A DNA stretch of 64,000 bases from Thiodiazotropha sp040507005 (GCA_040507005.1 JBEVVS010000013.1:9777-73776); one strand, 5' to 3'. Counted from the stretch's first letter, positions 8,832 through 18,706 are shown. A program made the numbers and translations. The notes: generated by a model not told the origin, from the letters alone.

Positions 8832-11800
8832 CTACTTCAGCCTGATCCCTCTTCTGGCGGCTCTTTTGCGTATCGGAAATTCCGTCACGTTGGAGACAGG
8901 CTTCGAGGCCGGCTTTGACTGCGCAGTAGTGGATGCTGGAGAACCATTACCCTTGCTCTTTGCCGCAGGACTCTTTTTCTTCGCTGCCTGTTTTTTCAAC
9001 GTCGATGGACGTTTCTTCTGTTTCGTGCTGCTGGTTGTCGGTTTGTTTGAAACGGATTTAATCTGTTTTTTCTTAACCGTTCCACGTTGCTCCCCTGTAG
9101 GGTTGGCTTTGGCGACCGGCTTTACCGGTTTCACACTCTTCCCTGAGCTGCCCTCAGATTTTGCTTNNNNNNNNNNAGCCTTCGAGGAGGTGGCGACTTT
9201 TTTCTTTGACGAACCTTTACTTCTGGTTTTCGCCCTGGCGGCGGGCGCCGCAGCCACGGGTACCTTTTCAACCTCGGCAACAGGAGGATCGGCCTGAGAT
9301 GAAGCGGCTTCACCACCACTGCCCGAACCACCGGCTGTTCCACCTCCACTCTCATCCCTTCGCTTGCGACCCGGTCCAGGTTTAACTTTGCCAAATAATC
9401 CCTTCAACCACTGCCCGATCAACAGGAATATGCCCCTGATCAGATAGAAAAGCGTTGTGATGACGGCAAGCGCCTTTTGCCAAATGTTTCCAAGCAGGGA
9501 GGGTTTCGTCTTAACCTCATGCTTGCTATCAACAACCGGCTGGGACGCGGCAGTGGCAGCAGCTAATGGGGCTTCTGATGTTGGTTCACTATCAACATCC
9601 AAACTGCTGCCAGCCGGCGCAGTAGTGGCGGCGACTTCCATAATGTCCTTACTGGCAGCTATGCAACCTAAAGGTATCACGATCAGTGTCAGCACAGTGG
9701 AGACCATCACACCGGAAGCCAGGGAGATCGCCATGCCCTGGAAGATCGGATCGAAAAAGATGACCGAAGAGCCACACACCAAGGCGAAGGCGGTAATCAT
9801 GATAGGACGGGTACGGGTCTTACACGCCATGATCACGGAGTCGACCACGGAAGTACCCTGCTGTACCTGATGAATGGAGAAATCCACCAGCAGAATAGAA
9901 TTACGCACGATGATGCCCGCGAGGGCTATCCAGCCGATCATCGATGTGGCGGTAAACTCGCCGCCCCAGCCGGCTTGGAAAAAGATGAAGTGGGCAGGAA
10001 TGATACCCAGCAAAGTCAGCGGGATGGGGGCCATGATCAAGGCTGGAATACGGAAGTTACCGAACTCCCACACAACCAGGATATAGATCAACACCAGCGC
10101 CACGGCAAAGGCTGCACCCATGTCGCGGAAGGTCTCGAAGGTCACCGTCCATTCACCCGCCCATTCGATACCGGTTTGGGAGTCGTTCTTGGGCGGACCC
10201 AACCAGTCAGGTTCGATGGCAACACCATCCGGCGCCCTATATTCTTGCTCGGCCAACAGGTCCTGCACCTGCAGCATGCCATACACTGGGGCCGCCAGTT
10301 TGCCCCCCACTTCAGCCACCACATACTCCACATCCCGCAGGTCCTTGTGGTAGATGATCGGATCCTCCATCACTTGTTCGAAACGACCGAGTTCCCGGAG
10401 TGGCACGGTGATACCACTGCTGGACTGGATGGGAAGATCGCCGAGACGGGTGACTTCCGATCGCTCGGCCAGGGGCACCTGCATCATGATGTTGATCGGC
10501 TCATGGCCGGCCCGCTGCTTGACATCCCCCAGGGGCGAACCGCCAAGGGCCATACCGAGATTGCGGTTGATGGTATCCACGGAGATACCCCGGCGAACCG
10601 ACTTTTCCGTGTCAACGGTAAAACGCCAGTACTGATAGGGATCGCGCATGTAGTTATCCACATCGCGCAGACTCTCTGTCTGTTGGAAAGTATCCGTCAA
10701 ATCACGCACCACCTGGCGCCTGACTTCGGGGCTAGGTCCGTGCACTTCCGCAACCACCGATTGCAGTACCGGAGGACCGGGGGGCATCTCGACCACCGAG
10801 ATCTTTGCGCCGCTGCCCTTGATCAGCTCACCCAACATTTGTCGGGTGTCGACCGCGATTTCGTGACTGGTGCGATCACGCTCGGTTTTATCCAGCAACT
10901 GCACCTGGACCTCCGCCTGCCAGGGTTCGGAGCGCAGATAGTAGTGACGCACCATGCCATTGAAATCGAATGGACGGGCGGTACCCGCATAGACTTGTAC
11001 CGCGGTAACCTCCGGCAGGACGCGGATCTTCTCAGCCATACGATGGGCCAGATTGGCGGTCACCGGCAGTGCGGTACCCTCCGGCATATCCACCACCACC
11101 GAATATTCCGGTTTGTTGTCCAGGGGCAGCATCTTCACCGCCACCCATTTGAAATAGAAGAATGAGCAGGTGACGAGGAAGGTGCCCCACATCACCAGCT
11201 TGAACAGCTTGGCCTTGCGCGGCGTCTCGATCATCGGCATCAGAATGCGCTTGAACAGGCGCTCCAGCCATTCCGCCTCCTTGTGTTCCCGCTCACCGGC
11301 CACCTCCAGGTAACGCATGCTCGGCCTTAGCCAATGGGACACGGTCAGGTAGGGGGTGAACACGAAAGCGGCAAACAGGGATATCAGCATCGCCACAGAA
11401 CCGAGGGCAGGAATCGGCTCCATATAGGGCCCCATCATGCCACTCACGAACCCCATCGGCAGCAGTGCGGCAATCACGGTGAAGGTCGCCAGAATGGTTG
11501 GATTGCCCACCTCTCTAACTGCATCCACCGCGGTCACCACATCCGTGGATTTCTCCTCCAACCAGCGTCGATAGATATTCTCCACCACCACGATGGCATC
11601 ATCCACCAGGATACCGATTGAGAAGATCAGCGCGAACAGACTGACACGGTCTATGGTGTAGCCCATCACCCAGGCGCTGAAGATGGTCATCAGCAAGACC
11701 ACCGGGATAACCAGCACCACCACGATGGCCGGCCTGAACGCCCGGAATGCAGCCAACACGAGCAGGAACACAAAACCGGTCGCCACAAACAGTTTAAAGA

Positions 11801-12932
11801 TCAACTCGGTGACCTTGTCGTCGGCGGTCTTACCGTAGTTGCGGGTGACGCTGACCTCCACGTTGTCCGGTATCAGCGACCCCTTGATATGCTCCACCCG
11901 CTCCTTGATGGCATTCGCCACGGTGACCCCGTTGGAGCCCTCTTTTTTGGCGATTGCCAGTGTAACCGCGGGCACGCCATCGGCCTTGATATCGAGGTCG
12001 CTGGCCGCGCCGGTATAGAAGCCCACCAGCTGCTTGGCATCCTCCGGCCCCTGCTTGACCCGAGCGATATCGTGCACATAGACCGGGACGTTATTGTGGG
12101 TGCCCACTACCAGGCGGTTGATGTCTTCCACATTTTCCAAGAATGAACCGGTCACCACATTGAAATGGGTGCTGCCGGTCTCGACCCCACCGGCCTGTTG
12201 TTCGGCGTTGGCCGTACGGATTGTGTTCGCCACCTGATCCAGGCTGATGCCGTAGCCGGCCAAGCGCTCCGGGAATACTTCTATCGTGACCTGCTCCCGC
12301 CGACCGCCAACGACGAATCCGTTGCCCGTATCGGGTAGCTCCTTCAGGGCCTGCAGCACATCGTGACCCAACATCCGCAATTGCCCGTCGTCCACGTCGG
12401 GCGCTCCATCACGATCCAGATCCTTGGACCAGAGGGTCAACGTCACCACTGGCACATCGTCGATACCCTTGGCCTTCACCAGCGGCGGCATCACCCCGGG
12501 GGGGATCAGGTCCATATTGGAATCGATCTTATCGTTGACCTTGACCAGAGAGGGCCCCATCTCTTCGCCCACCTCGAATTCGATGGTGACCACCCCACCA
12601 CCTCGTTGGGAGGCGGAATAGACATGCTTCACATCGGTAATCTCCGACATGATGCGTTCCAGGGGTTCTATGGCCAAAGCGGCGACCTGATCCGCTGCCG
12701 CACCTGGATATTGGACAAAGATATCCACCATCGGCACCGAGATCTGAGGATCCTCCTGGCGCGGGGTGATGATGAGGCCCAACAGCCCCATCAACATCAT
12801 GGCGAGAAAAAACAGCGGCGAGAGAGGCGACTGGATAAAGAATCTCGCGGTTCTACCCGCGATCCCCAGATGCGCCTCGTAGTTCGGGTCCGTGGAGTGG
12901 AGCTGATCGAGTTTATCGTCGTTCTGGCTCAT
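8832..12932 (-). CDS. RND efflux transporter permease with a long Lys-rich C-terminal extension (contains assembly gap)
   Basis: A proton-driven inner-membrane RND pump. Residues 1 to about 1095 are a full-length RND core: first helix near 30-50, PRQEDPQISVP just after it, the periplasmic porter domains, the long helix cluster with IFSIGILVDDAIVVVENI (the helix-4 Asp pair used for proton relay), and a second helix set starting near 920 with GIIVRNSILLVDF. The final 270 residues are unusual: a hydrophobic segment near 1157-1180, then a Gly/Ser linker and a tail of Lys, Ala, Ser and Pro resembling histone H1-like tails. Ten N bases at 9167-9176 fall in this tail; the frame continues plausibly across them as written. 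The adaptor gene lies 125 bases upstream; no outer-membrane channel gene is present. Substrate unknown. Confidence 0.93.
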   Translation of the reverse strand: MSQNDDKLDQLHSTDPNYEAHLGIAGRTARFFIQSPLSPLFFLAMMLMGLLGLIITPRQEDPQISVPMVDIFVQYPGAAADQVAALAIEPLERIMSEITDVKHVYSASQRGGGVVTIEFEVGEEMGPSLVKVNDKIDSNMDLIPPGVMPPLVKAKGIDDVPVVTLTLWSKDLDRDGAPDVDDGQLRMLGHDVLQALKELPDTGNGFVVGGRREQVTIEVFPERLAGYGISLDQVANTIRTANAEQQAGGVETGSTHFNVVTGSFLENVEDINRLVVGTHNNVPVYVHDIARVKQGPEDAKQLVGFYTGAASDLDIKADGVPAVTLAIAKKEGSNGVTVANAIKERVEHIKGSLIPDNVEVSVTRNYGKTADDKVTELIFKLFVATGFVFLLVLAAFRAFRPAIVVVLVIPVVLLMTIFSAWVMGYTIDRVSLFALIFSIGILVDDAIVVVENIYRRWLEEKSTDVVTAVDAVREVGNPTILATFTVIAALLPMGFVSGMMGPYMEPIPALGSVAMLISLFAAFVFTPYLTVSHWLRPSMRYLEVAGEREHKEAEWLERLFKRILMPMIETPRKAKLFKLVMWGTFLVTCSFFYFKWVAVKMLPLDNKPEYSVVVDMPEGTALPVTANLAHRMAEKIRVLPEVTAVQVYAGTARPFDFNGMVRHYYLRSEPWQAEVQVQLLDKTERDRTSHEIAVDTRQMLGELIKGSGAKISVVEMPPGPPVLQSVVAEVHGPSPEVRRQVVRDLTDTFQQTESLRDVDNYMRDPYQYWRFTVDTEKSVRRGISVDTINRNLGMALGGSPLGDVKQRAGHEPINIMMQVPLAERSEVTRLGDLPIQSSSGITVPLRELGRFEQVMEDPIIYHKDLRDVEYVVAEVGGKLAAPVYGMLQVQDLLAEQEYRAPDGVAIEPDWLGPPKNDSQTGIEWAGEWTVTFETFRDMGAAFAVALVLIYILVVWEFGNFRIPALIMAPIPLTLLGIIPAHFIFFQAGWGGEFTATSMIGWIALAGIIVRNSILLVDFSIHQVQQGTSVVDSVIMACKTRTRPIMITAFALVCGSSVIFFDPIFQGMAISLASGVMVSTVLTLIVIPLGCIAASKDIMEVAATTAPAGSSLDVDSEPTSEAPLAAATAASQPVVDSKHEVKTKPSLLGNIWQKALAVITTLFYLIRGIFLLIGQWLKGLFGKVKPGPGRKRRDESGGGTAGGSGSGGEAASSQADPPVAEVEKVPVAAAPAARAKTRSKGSSKKKVATSSKAXXXXAKSEGSSGKSVKPVKPVAKANPTGEQRGTVKKKQIKSVSNKPTTSSTKQKKRPSTLKKQAAKKKSPAAKSKGNGSPASTTAQSKPASKPVSNVTEFPIRKRAARRGIRLK
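9167..9176. other. assembly gap (10 N)
   Basis: Ten undetermined bases inside the Lys-rich tail of the RND gene. The true gap may be longer, because the surrounding codons are repetitive and hard to assemble. Reading frame is kept if the real length differs from ten by a multiple of three. Confidence 0.99.
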
Positions 12933-13057
12933 ATATTATCTCGAAGCATTGATATCAGGCAGGTCCTGCCACAGACCAAACCCGTTTTGTTTATATTGTA
13001 GAGAGAGTGCTTTATTCTTCCTTGAAAAGCTTGGGATATCCCTCATGATCTCCGCTG

Positions 13058-14215
13058 CTACTGACCCTGAGAGGAGGTCCAGCCAGCGCTGATCCCCAGC
13101 GGCGGATTGCGCATTACCCGCTCCCCTGCTTGTAGCCCCGATAACACAGTGCTGTATTCTCCACCCGGCAGTTTTTCACCGACGCGAATCAATCTCAGCA
13201 TCGGCTTGCCATCCTCACCAACCACATACACGCCGGGAAGGCTTCCGTTATAACGAATCGCACTATTGGGTATGACCGGATTGGAACGGGCCGGCGCATT
13301 GAAATCGGGTACCAAAACCTTGGCATACATACCCGGTGCCGAGACTCCCTGGGGCAGATCGAATTTGATGGTGACGGTGTGTCTCTGGGCATCGGCCATA
13401 GGGAAGATCTGGGCAACTCTAACCGGTACTTCCCGGTCTCCCACGTCGAGTTCCGCCCGCAACATCATGCCTTCGTTAAGGCCGGGTCGCAGGCGTCCCG
13501 GGACATCCACCACAATTTGCAGATATTCCACATCCGCGTATTTCAACAAAGGCTGACCCGGCTGTACGGTATCACCCACTTCCACAAACTTCTTCATTAT
13601 CACCCCATCGAAGGGGGCTAGACTCTTGGCATCCCGCAGCTTGGCGTCGATGGCCCTGATCTCGGCCTGCACCCGATAGATGGTGTTTCTGGCCTGCTGG
13701 ATATTGGTGCGGGAAGAGAAGATGTCCGCGCTTCGTTCAGCCCCTTGATCCCGTTCGCCGAATACATCCTCCATGGGACGCGTGAACATTTGATCGAACA
13801 GGTTAGGCATACCCATGCCACCCATTGCGGATCTCGATTTCGGCGACCAGAGTTCACGGTTGTACTGTACGCCCGCATTGCGCAACTGGGCATCGGCATT
13901 TGCCAACTGCGCCAGTGCAGCCTCGCGTTTGGCCATCAGTTCGCTGTCATCAAGCTCTACCAGTTCATCACTCTCCTTGAAGGTATCGCCCTCAATACCT
14001 GCAAGAAAATTCACCCTGCCAGGAAGTTGTGCAGACAGGGTGACCTCCTTGTAAGGCACCACAGTTCCACCCAACGATACATTAGGAACGCCCTGTGTCT
14101 GTTGAACGACAAAATGTTCACCGCCAGCCATGTTCGGCTGTGCCTGGGAACCGATTGTCACAAGGGAAAACACACAACCGGTTACGAGAACCTTCGCCTT
14201 CGATCTAAAACCCAT
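13058..14215 (-). CDS. RND efflux periplasmic adaptor (membrane fusion protein)
   Basis: 385 residues; links an RND pump to an outer-membrane channel. An N-terminal signal peptide (about 1-26, ending SQAQ) is followed by a lipoyl-type half motif (SLGGTVVPYKEVTLSAQLPGRV, split here: start near residue 46), an alpha-helical hairpin of Ala/Gln/Arg-rich heptads (about 90-200, interrupted by a Met/Pro-rich insert with GGMGMPN), the second lipoyl half (APFDGVIMKKFVEVGD near 207), and beta-barrel and membrane-proximal domains to the end. The helical hairpin insert is unusual. It sits between the SCP2-like gene and the pump gene, all minus strand, so it very likely forms the pump complex with the 8832-12932 product. 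Confidence 0.93.
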   Translation of the reverse strand: MGFRSKAKVLVTGCVFSLVTIGSQAQPNMAGGEHFVVQQTQGVPNVSLGGTVVPYKEVTLSAQLPGRVNFLAGIEGDTFKESDELVELDDSELMAKREAALAQLANADAQLRNAGVQYNRELWSPKSRSAMGGMGMPNLFDQMFTRPMEDVFGERDQGAERSADIFSSRTNIQQARNTIYRVQAEIRAIDAKLRDAKSLAPFDGVIMKKFVEVGDTVQPGQPLLKYADVEYLQIVVDVPGRLRPGLNEGMMLRAELDVGDREVPVRVAQIFPMADAQRHTVTIKFDLPQGVSAPGMYAKVLVPDFNAPARSNPVIPNSAIRYNGSLPGVYVVGEDGKPMLRLIRVGEKLPGGEYSTVLSGLQAGERVMRNPPLGISAGWTSSQGQ

Positions 14216-14274
14216 ATTTCACACTACCTAGTGTTGGTTCACTTGATAAGGGATATTCCGCTACTACCTGCCTG

Positions 14275-14670
14275 TCAGACACGTCCCATGACGGCAAAGC
14301 TTTTGATGAAAGGCCCCGCCATACGCGGATCCTTGATCATGGACGAATAATCGCCGACCACGAATTTCATTTTGCGCGAGGTGAAGGCCATGCCGAGCCC
14401 CATCATGCCAGGGGGCTTGGCAATCCATTTATTCCACTGTTCCAGGGAGGCACGAATATCCCAGTTCATGGTCTGACCGCTGTAAGCCTCACCGCTCACC
14501 GCCTTGCCATTCTCTACCCTGAGAACCCCTTTCGGGTCATCATCTCCATCGAATCCGTAGCCAATGACACTGTTGAAGCCTATTTGGGACAGGGCGTCCG
14601 CCAATTCAGGCTCTGCATTCCAGTGGGTTACAAACTCATTCATCCACGCCTCAGAAAACAGCTCTGCCAT
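14275..14670 (-). CDS. SCP2 sterol-binding-like domain protein
   Basis: 131 residues with the fold signature of SCP2-type lipid carriers: an N-terminal helix (SEAWMNEFVTHWN), beta strands around GVLRVENGKAV, a charged strand, then WDIRASLEQWNKWI, and a C-terminal MKFVVGDYSSMIKDP motif that is typical of the family. No signal peptide, so cytoplasmic. SCP2 domains bind hydrophobic ligands such as lipids. It is the first gene of a probable operon with the RND adaptor and pump (59 bases to the adaptor), suggesting a lipid-related substrate, although that is inference only. Confidence 0.85.
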   Translation of the reverse strand: MAELFSEAWMNEFVTHWNAEPELADALSQIGFNSVIGYGFDGDDDPKGVLRVENGKAVSGEAYSGQTMNWDIRASLEQWNKWIAKPPGMMGLGMAFTSRKMKFVVGDYSSMIKDPRMAGPFIKSFAVMGRV

Positions 14671-15104
14671 CTCATCCCCTCCACGATTTATTTACGTTTT
14701 TTTTAAGTTGTAGGTGAAATCCAAACCTACTTAAGAATCTGCCAGTATCTACGAAGGCGGGTGCCATTGCAACCGACTAAATTCATCAGAAACCATTATA
14801 AATCATTTATTTAAGAATATCAGCAAATTATAATATTATTTTTACTTTCAGTAACATAAGGCACTTCAAAACGCCTATTTTCACCCTAAATAGCACAAAA
14901 AAATTAGGGTTGAATTTCTCTCGTTGCCGGATCGCCTCATATCCTGCACAAATGGGCGCCGAAAACTGTCAACAAATTAAAAAAACTATGTACACCACCG
15001 GGGCAGGCATTAAGATAGCCCTGGACGTCTGAATTCCAGAATTCAGACTGGAGCAGCAACAATAACCAACCTGCTAGCCAGCATAATCGAGGAGCGAGAC
15101 AGCC
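14671..15104. other. divergent intergenic region with AT-rich block and two inverted repeats
   Basis: No gene seen in 434 bases. 14700-14930 is AT rich and probably holds promoters for the SCP2/RND operon (minus) and the dynamin gene (plus). A 7-bp inverted repeat occurs at 14883-14889 / 14904-14910 (ACCCTAA, 14-base loop). A perfect 10-bp inverted repeat is at 15027-15048, listed separately. Confidence 0.6.
15027..15048. promoter_or_regulatory. perfect 10-bp inverted repeat before the dynamin-like gene
   Basis: GTCTGAATTC and its exact complement GAATTCAGAC are separated by two bases, 57 bases before the dynamin-like start codon. The two-base centre suits a dimeric regulator site better than an RNA hairpin. 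No known regulator is assigned. Confidence 0.45.
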
Positions 15105-16607
15105 ATGCATCCAGCCGGACAGGTCATAGAAGCACGCCTGCAACACCTAGAAACCCACCTGGAACAGGAAAATCCAATCCTCCTCAGCACGGTACAGAGT
15201 TTTCGCCAGCTCGACGCCGTCGCTTTTCGCCTCGGACTGCTGGAGGGTGACAACTCATTTGCCACCCAAATACCCTGGTGGCCGCTGATCTCCATCCTCG
15301 GTACCTTCTCCGCCGGCAAATCCACATTCATCAACCATTACATCGGCACGCCTCTGCAGCGCTCGGGCAATCAAGCGGTGGACGACAAGTTCACCGTCAT
15401 CTGCTACAGCAAAGAGGCGACCGCCCATGCCCTGCCCGGCGTGGCCCTTGATTCCGATCCCCGCTTTCCCTTCTACCAGATGTCTGACGAGATCGAAAAG
15501 GTGGCAAAAGGCGAAGGGGAGCGTATAGACGCCTACCTGCAACTCAAGACCTGTCCCAGTGAGAAGTTGCGCGGCAAGATCCTCATCGACTCTCCGGGAT
15601 TCGATGCCGATGCCCAACGTACCTCTACACTACGCATCACTGATCACATTATCGATCTGTCAGATCTGGTGTTGGTATTCTTTGATGCCCGCCACCCCGA
15701 ACCCGGTGCCATGCAGGACACCCTGAGCCACCTCATCGAACGTACCATTCATCGCAATGACACGGGAAAATTTCTCTACATCCTGAATCAGATCGACACC
15801 ACGGCCAGAGAGAACAACCCGGAAGACGTGATTGCAGCCTGGCAACGCGCCTTGGGTGAACGGGGTCTTACCGCCGGCCGTTTCTATGCCGTCTACAATC
15901 CCGATGCAGCGGTACCTATTGAGGATGAGGCCCTGCGGAATCGCTATGAGACAAAGCGGGACATCGACTTGCAAGAGATTCACAGCCGCATGGAGGAGGT
16001 TGAGATAGAACGGGCCTACCGAATCGTTGGCGCCCTGGAGAAGACAGCGCGGGATATTGAGGAGCGCAGCATACCTCTGATCACTGCGGCCTTGGGACGC
16101 TGGAAAAAACGGGTTCTGCTGGGAGATGCGGTGCTGATGGGGGGCCTGCTGTTGGCGCTCTTGATATTCTCGATCAACGCAGGCTATTGGCAGGGCTTTA
16201 CATTTGCACCGCCATGGCTGGAAGCAGGTACCAACAGTCCTTTGCCTTGGGTAGTCGCAGGCCTGTTGCTGATTGCCCTGATAGCGATCCACTTTGCAGT
16301 CAGGGCCCTAGCAGCCCGCAGTCTCCTGAAAGGCCTGCGCAGGCAGGTAACCAGTGCCGGTATCAAGGGTAATCCTGTAGCCGCTTTTCTACGCAGCACC
16401 AAGCCCTGGCGTTCGATTTTCAGCAAGAGCCCGGCCGGTTGGGGCCGCAAATCAAAAAGGGCGCTGCGTGAAGTCCTGCAATCAACGGATACCTATATCC
16501 AGACACTTAATGACCAGTTCACCAATCCCTCAGGCAGTGAAACCTTGCTTGCGGCCGAGCCTGCCACAGCGAGTGAAACCCCGGTGGTTAGCGAAGAGAG
16601 TGTTTGA
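15105..16607 (+). CDS. dynamin-like GTPase with two membrane helices
   Basis: 500 residues. GTP-binding motifs are clear: P-loop GTFSAGKST (66-74), G3 DSPGF (162-166), G4 NQID (228-231). The G3 DSPGF form resembles the EHD branch of the dynamin superfamily. Two hydrophobic helices at about 340-361 and 381-403 follow, separated by a short Trp/Pro-rich loop, then a basic helical tail and an acidic Thr/Ser/Glu-rich end. It would be an inner-membrane GTPase that may remodel or sense membranes. Start chosen at 15105 behind GAGGAGCGAG. The gene is alone on its strand, convergent with the diguanylate cyclase. The partner or cargo is unknown. Confidence 0.9.
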   Translation: MHPAGQVIEARLQHLETHLEQENPILLSTVQSFRQLDAVAFRLGLLEGDNSFATQIPWWPLISILGTFSAGKSTFINHYIGTPLQRSGNQAVDDKFTVICYSKEATAHALPGVALDSDPRFPFYQMSDEIEKVAKGEGERIDAYLQLKTCPSEKLRGKILIDSPGFDADAQRTSTLRITDHIIDLSDLVLVFFDARHPEPGAMQDTLSHLIERTIHRNDTGKFLYILNQIDTTARENNPEDVIAAWQRALGERGLTAGRFYAVYNPDAAVPIEDEALRNRYETKRDIDLQEIHSRMEEVEIERAYRIVGALEKTARDIEERSIPLITAALGRWKKRVLLGDAVLMGGLLLALLIFSINAGYWQGFTFAPPWLEAGTNSPLPWVVAGLLLIALIAIHFAVRALAARSLLKGLRRQVTSAGIKGNPVAAFLRSTKPWRSIFSKSPAGWGRKSKRALREVLQSTDTYIQTLNDQFTNPSGSETLLAAEPATASETPVVSEESV

Positions 16608-16648
16608 CGCTCACCCGAAGAGATAGGCCCAATTCGTATCACCCTGGG

Positions 16649-17827
16649 CTAGAGAAAACGCCTGCGGCTGTTGTGACCTTCCCGTTTACAGTCGTACATG
16701 GCGCGATCCGCCTTTGAGTAGAGTTGATCCAGCAGTTCGCTGATCGACAAATCGTGATCATATTCGGGGGATAATGCGGTCATACCGATACAGGCAGTCA
16801 AGCTCAAACCCACCAGATCGCGACCCGTGTCGATCTGAGCGAAGCGCTCCTGTATCCGTTGTGCCATCAATTCCGCACCACCGATCCCGGTTTCGGCAAG
16901 CATGACTGCAAACTCTTCCCCCCCCACCCTGGCGAGAATATCACCACCGCGGGCTTCTTCCTTGAGCACTTTTGCTATTGCAACCAGGACATCATCGCCG
17001 GCCTGATGTCCCCATTGATCATTGATGCGTTTGAAATAATCCATATCGATCAGGAGCAAGCTGCAACTCTGGTCATGACGCACAGCCCTGGATAACAGTG
17101 CCTCCGCCTCTGTGAAAAAATAGCGCCGGTTATGCAGTCCAGTCAATTCATCAATGGTCAACAACTGTTCATAGCGTTTACGATGAGCCTCCGCTTCGTG
17201 TAGCGCATCATTCAACTCACGGGTTCGCTGCTCAACCTCGGACTCCAGGCCATTCAGTAACCTGTGGTTATACATAATCTGTCCAAGACAGCTGCAGAAG
17301 AGACTCAGGGTATGCTGCTGCCAGGGTTCGAAATACTCCGGCAAGGGATGAGATGCGTTCAAGACACCCAAAACATCCTTACCCATCATGATCGGGGCAC
17401 TGATCAGGGAACCGGGCAGTTCACCCCCCGACAGGGTGTTGATTAAAAAGTCGTCACTCTTGGAACAGTCACGACAATACTGTAACTGACCGGAGCTAAA
17501 GGCCATCCCTGCAATACCCTCCCCCGGTTTGAATTGCATCGTCTTCCTTATCTGTATATCCCGTTCCGAACCACTGATATGCGCATGGGTTTCATCCAGG
17601 TTGGTCCCCGCCACACAACACAACATATCCCCGTCTATGCAAAAGACCGAGCAGTTCTCCACATTCTGATAGCGCACCAGCTCATCCAGAGCTTTGTTGA
17701 TCAACTCCTCTTCACTGATCCCATCAAGATTGATTTGGGATAGTGCGCGTAAGGCCGAAAGCGAATCCAGCAGGCTAAAGAAGCGCTCTCGCAAATCCAT
17801 GGATGTCTGATTGAAGGAGAGATCCAT
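16649..17827 (-). CDS. GAF-GGDEF diguanylate cyclase
   Basis: 392 residues, soluble. Residues about 40-185 form a GAF sensor domain containing several Cys, including a pair near 118-121 (CRDC), which could bind metal or sense redox. A coiled linker (190-225) leads to a GGDEF domain with the intact active-site GGEEF at 302-306 and an upstream RGGD (293-296), matching the inhibitory I-site for c-di-GMP feedback. So it should make c-di-GMP from GTP. It begins 12 bases after the HDOD gene stop on the same strand, so the two are co-transcribed, and the upstream promoter is a strong FliA match. c-di-GMP synthesis tied to late flagellar expression would fit control of the swim-to-attach switch. Confidence 0.93.
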   Translation of the reverse strand: MDLSFNQTSMDLRERFFSLLDSLSALRALSQINLDGISEEELINKALDELVRYQNVENCSVFCIDGDMLCCVAGTNLDETHAHISGSERDIQIRKTMQFKPGEGIAGMAFSSGQLQYCRDCSKSDDFLINTLSGGELPGSLISAPIMMGKDVLGVLNASHPLPEYFEPWQQHTLSLFCSCLGQIMYNHRLLNGLESEVEQRTRELNDALHEAEAHRKRYEQLLTIDELTGLHNRRYFFTEAEALLSRAVRHDQSCSLLLIDMDYFKRINDQWGHQAGDDVLVAIAKVLKEEARGGDILARVGGEEFAVMLAETGIGGAELMAQRIQERFAQIDTGRDLVGLSLTACIGMTALSPEYDHDLSISELLDQLYSKADRAMYDCKREGHNSRRRFL

Positions 17828-17839
17828 TAGAAACCCCGA

Positions 17840-18706
17840 TTATTTGGCCAACAGCTTGGCAATCACACGAATCTCCTCTTCCTTTTCGAGAAATCCGGCC
17901 TTGATGGATTCCAACTGCTCATTCGACAGGCCACAATTGAGTTCCATTCCAGACAGTGGTTGTGCCAACTTCAGTTCCATTGGCAGTGGTGATTTCACCC
18001 ATTGGGCAACACCGCCTACCAACACGGATTCGCAGCTAGGATCCGAGCCATTCTTCTTGGCATACGACTGAGCAATGATAGTGACTACCACTTCAGGTAG
18101 ATGCCAGCGATGGCTAAGCCAAATGCCAGCCTGACGATGATCGATCCCGATGATCTCGGTTTCAATTTCCAGCAGGCTCTTGTCAGGTTGCTGTTTCGAC
18201 AGCAACAACACCCTGGCATATTCCACGGGAAACTCATGCACCAAGATCAGTACACCAATATCGAACAGCAACCCAGCCAGATAAGCCGCTTCCGCATCCG
18301 GCTTTCTCTCGCCTCTGACCGCAAGGCTGATCTGCCGAGACAGCATGGCAATAGAGAGCGAATGACTCCAATATTCTTGCAAATCGAAGCTGCGGCAGCT
18401 GCTTGACTCGAACGCACCGGTAACCGCAATACTGAACGACAGGCTTTTCACCATATTCAGGCCAAGTACGCGAATGATGGCATCCTCGATGGTGAGGATG
18501 GGATTGGTCTGGGCAAAATAGGCTGAATTGGCCAAGCCAAGAATCCTTGCGGTGAGTCCCGGATCCTGATTGATGACTAGCGCCAGATCCTCCAACGAGA
18601 AACTGTCGTCACCCAACATGGCGAGCAGACGGGTAGCCGTCGCCGAAAGCGGCGGTAGATACTGCAGCTTCTGTACCCTGTACTTTGCCTGATTGGATTG
18701 GTGCAT
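17840..18706 (-). CDS. HDOD domain signalling protein
   Basis: 288 residues dominated by an HDOD domain (about 12-210), recognised from the early LPPLSATATRLLAML helix, INQDPGLTARILGLANSAYF near 45-65, the EDAIIRVLG helix and GLLFDIGVLIL around 148. HDOD proteins lack the full HD metal site and act as signalling or scaffold proteins in c-di-GMP and stress networks. The partner diguanylate cyclase follows directly. Just upstream is a near-perfect sigma-28 promoter, so this pair belongs to the late flagellar regulon by sequence. Start at ATG 18706; no strong ribosome site is visible. Confidence 0.88.
   Translation of the reverse strand: MHQSNQAKYRVQKLQYLPPLSATATRLLAMLGDDSFSLEDLALVINQDPGLTARILGLANSAYFAQTNPILTIEDAIIRVLGLNMVKSLSFSIAVTGAFESSSCRSFDLQEYWSHSLSIAMLSRQISLAVRGERKPDAEAAYLAGLLFDIGVLILVHEFPVEYARVLLLSKQQPDKSLLEIETEIIGIDHRQAGIWLSHRWHLPEVVVTIIAQSYAKKNGSDPSCESVLVGGVAQWVKSPLPMELKLAQPLSGMELNCGLSNEQLESIKAGFLEKEEEIRVIAKLLAK

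Noticed and set aside
9870..11165. 431-codon plus-strand frame opposite the RND pump
   Set aside because: It is antisense to a clear RND core with intact motifs, is His/Gln/Arg-rich as expected of a reverse-frame translation, and has no ribosome site.
12363..13001. 212-codon plus-strand frame near the start of the RND gene
   Set aside because: Antisense to the conserved N-terminal RND sequence, and His-rich as expected for a shadow frame.
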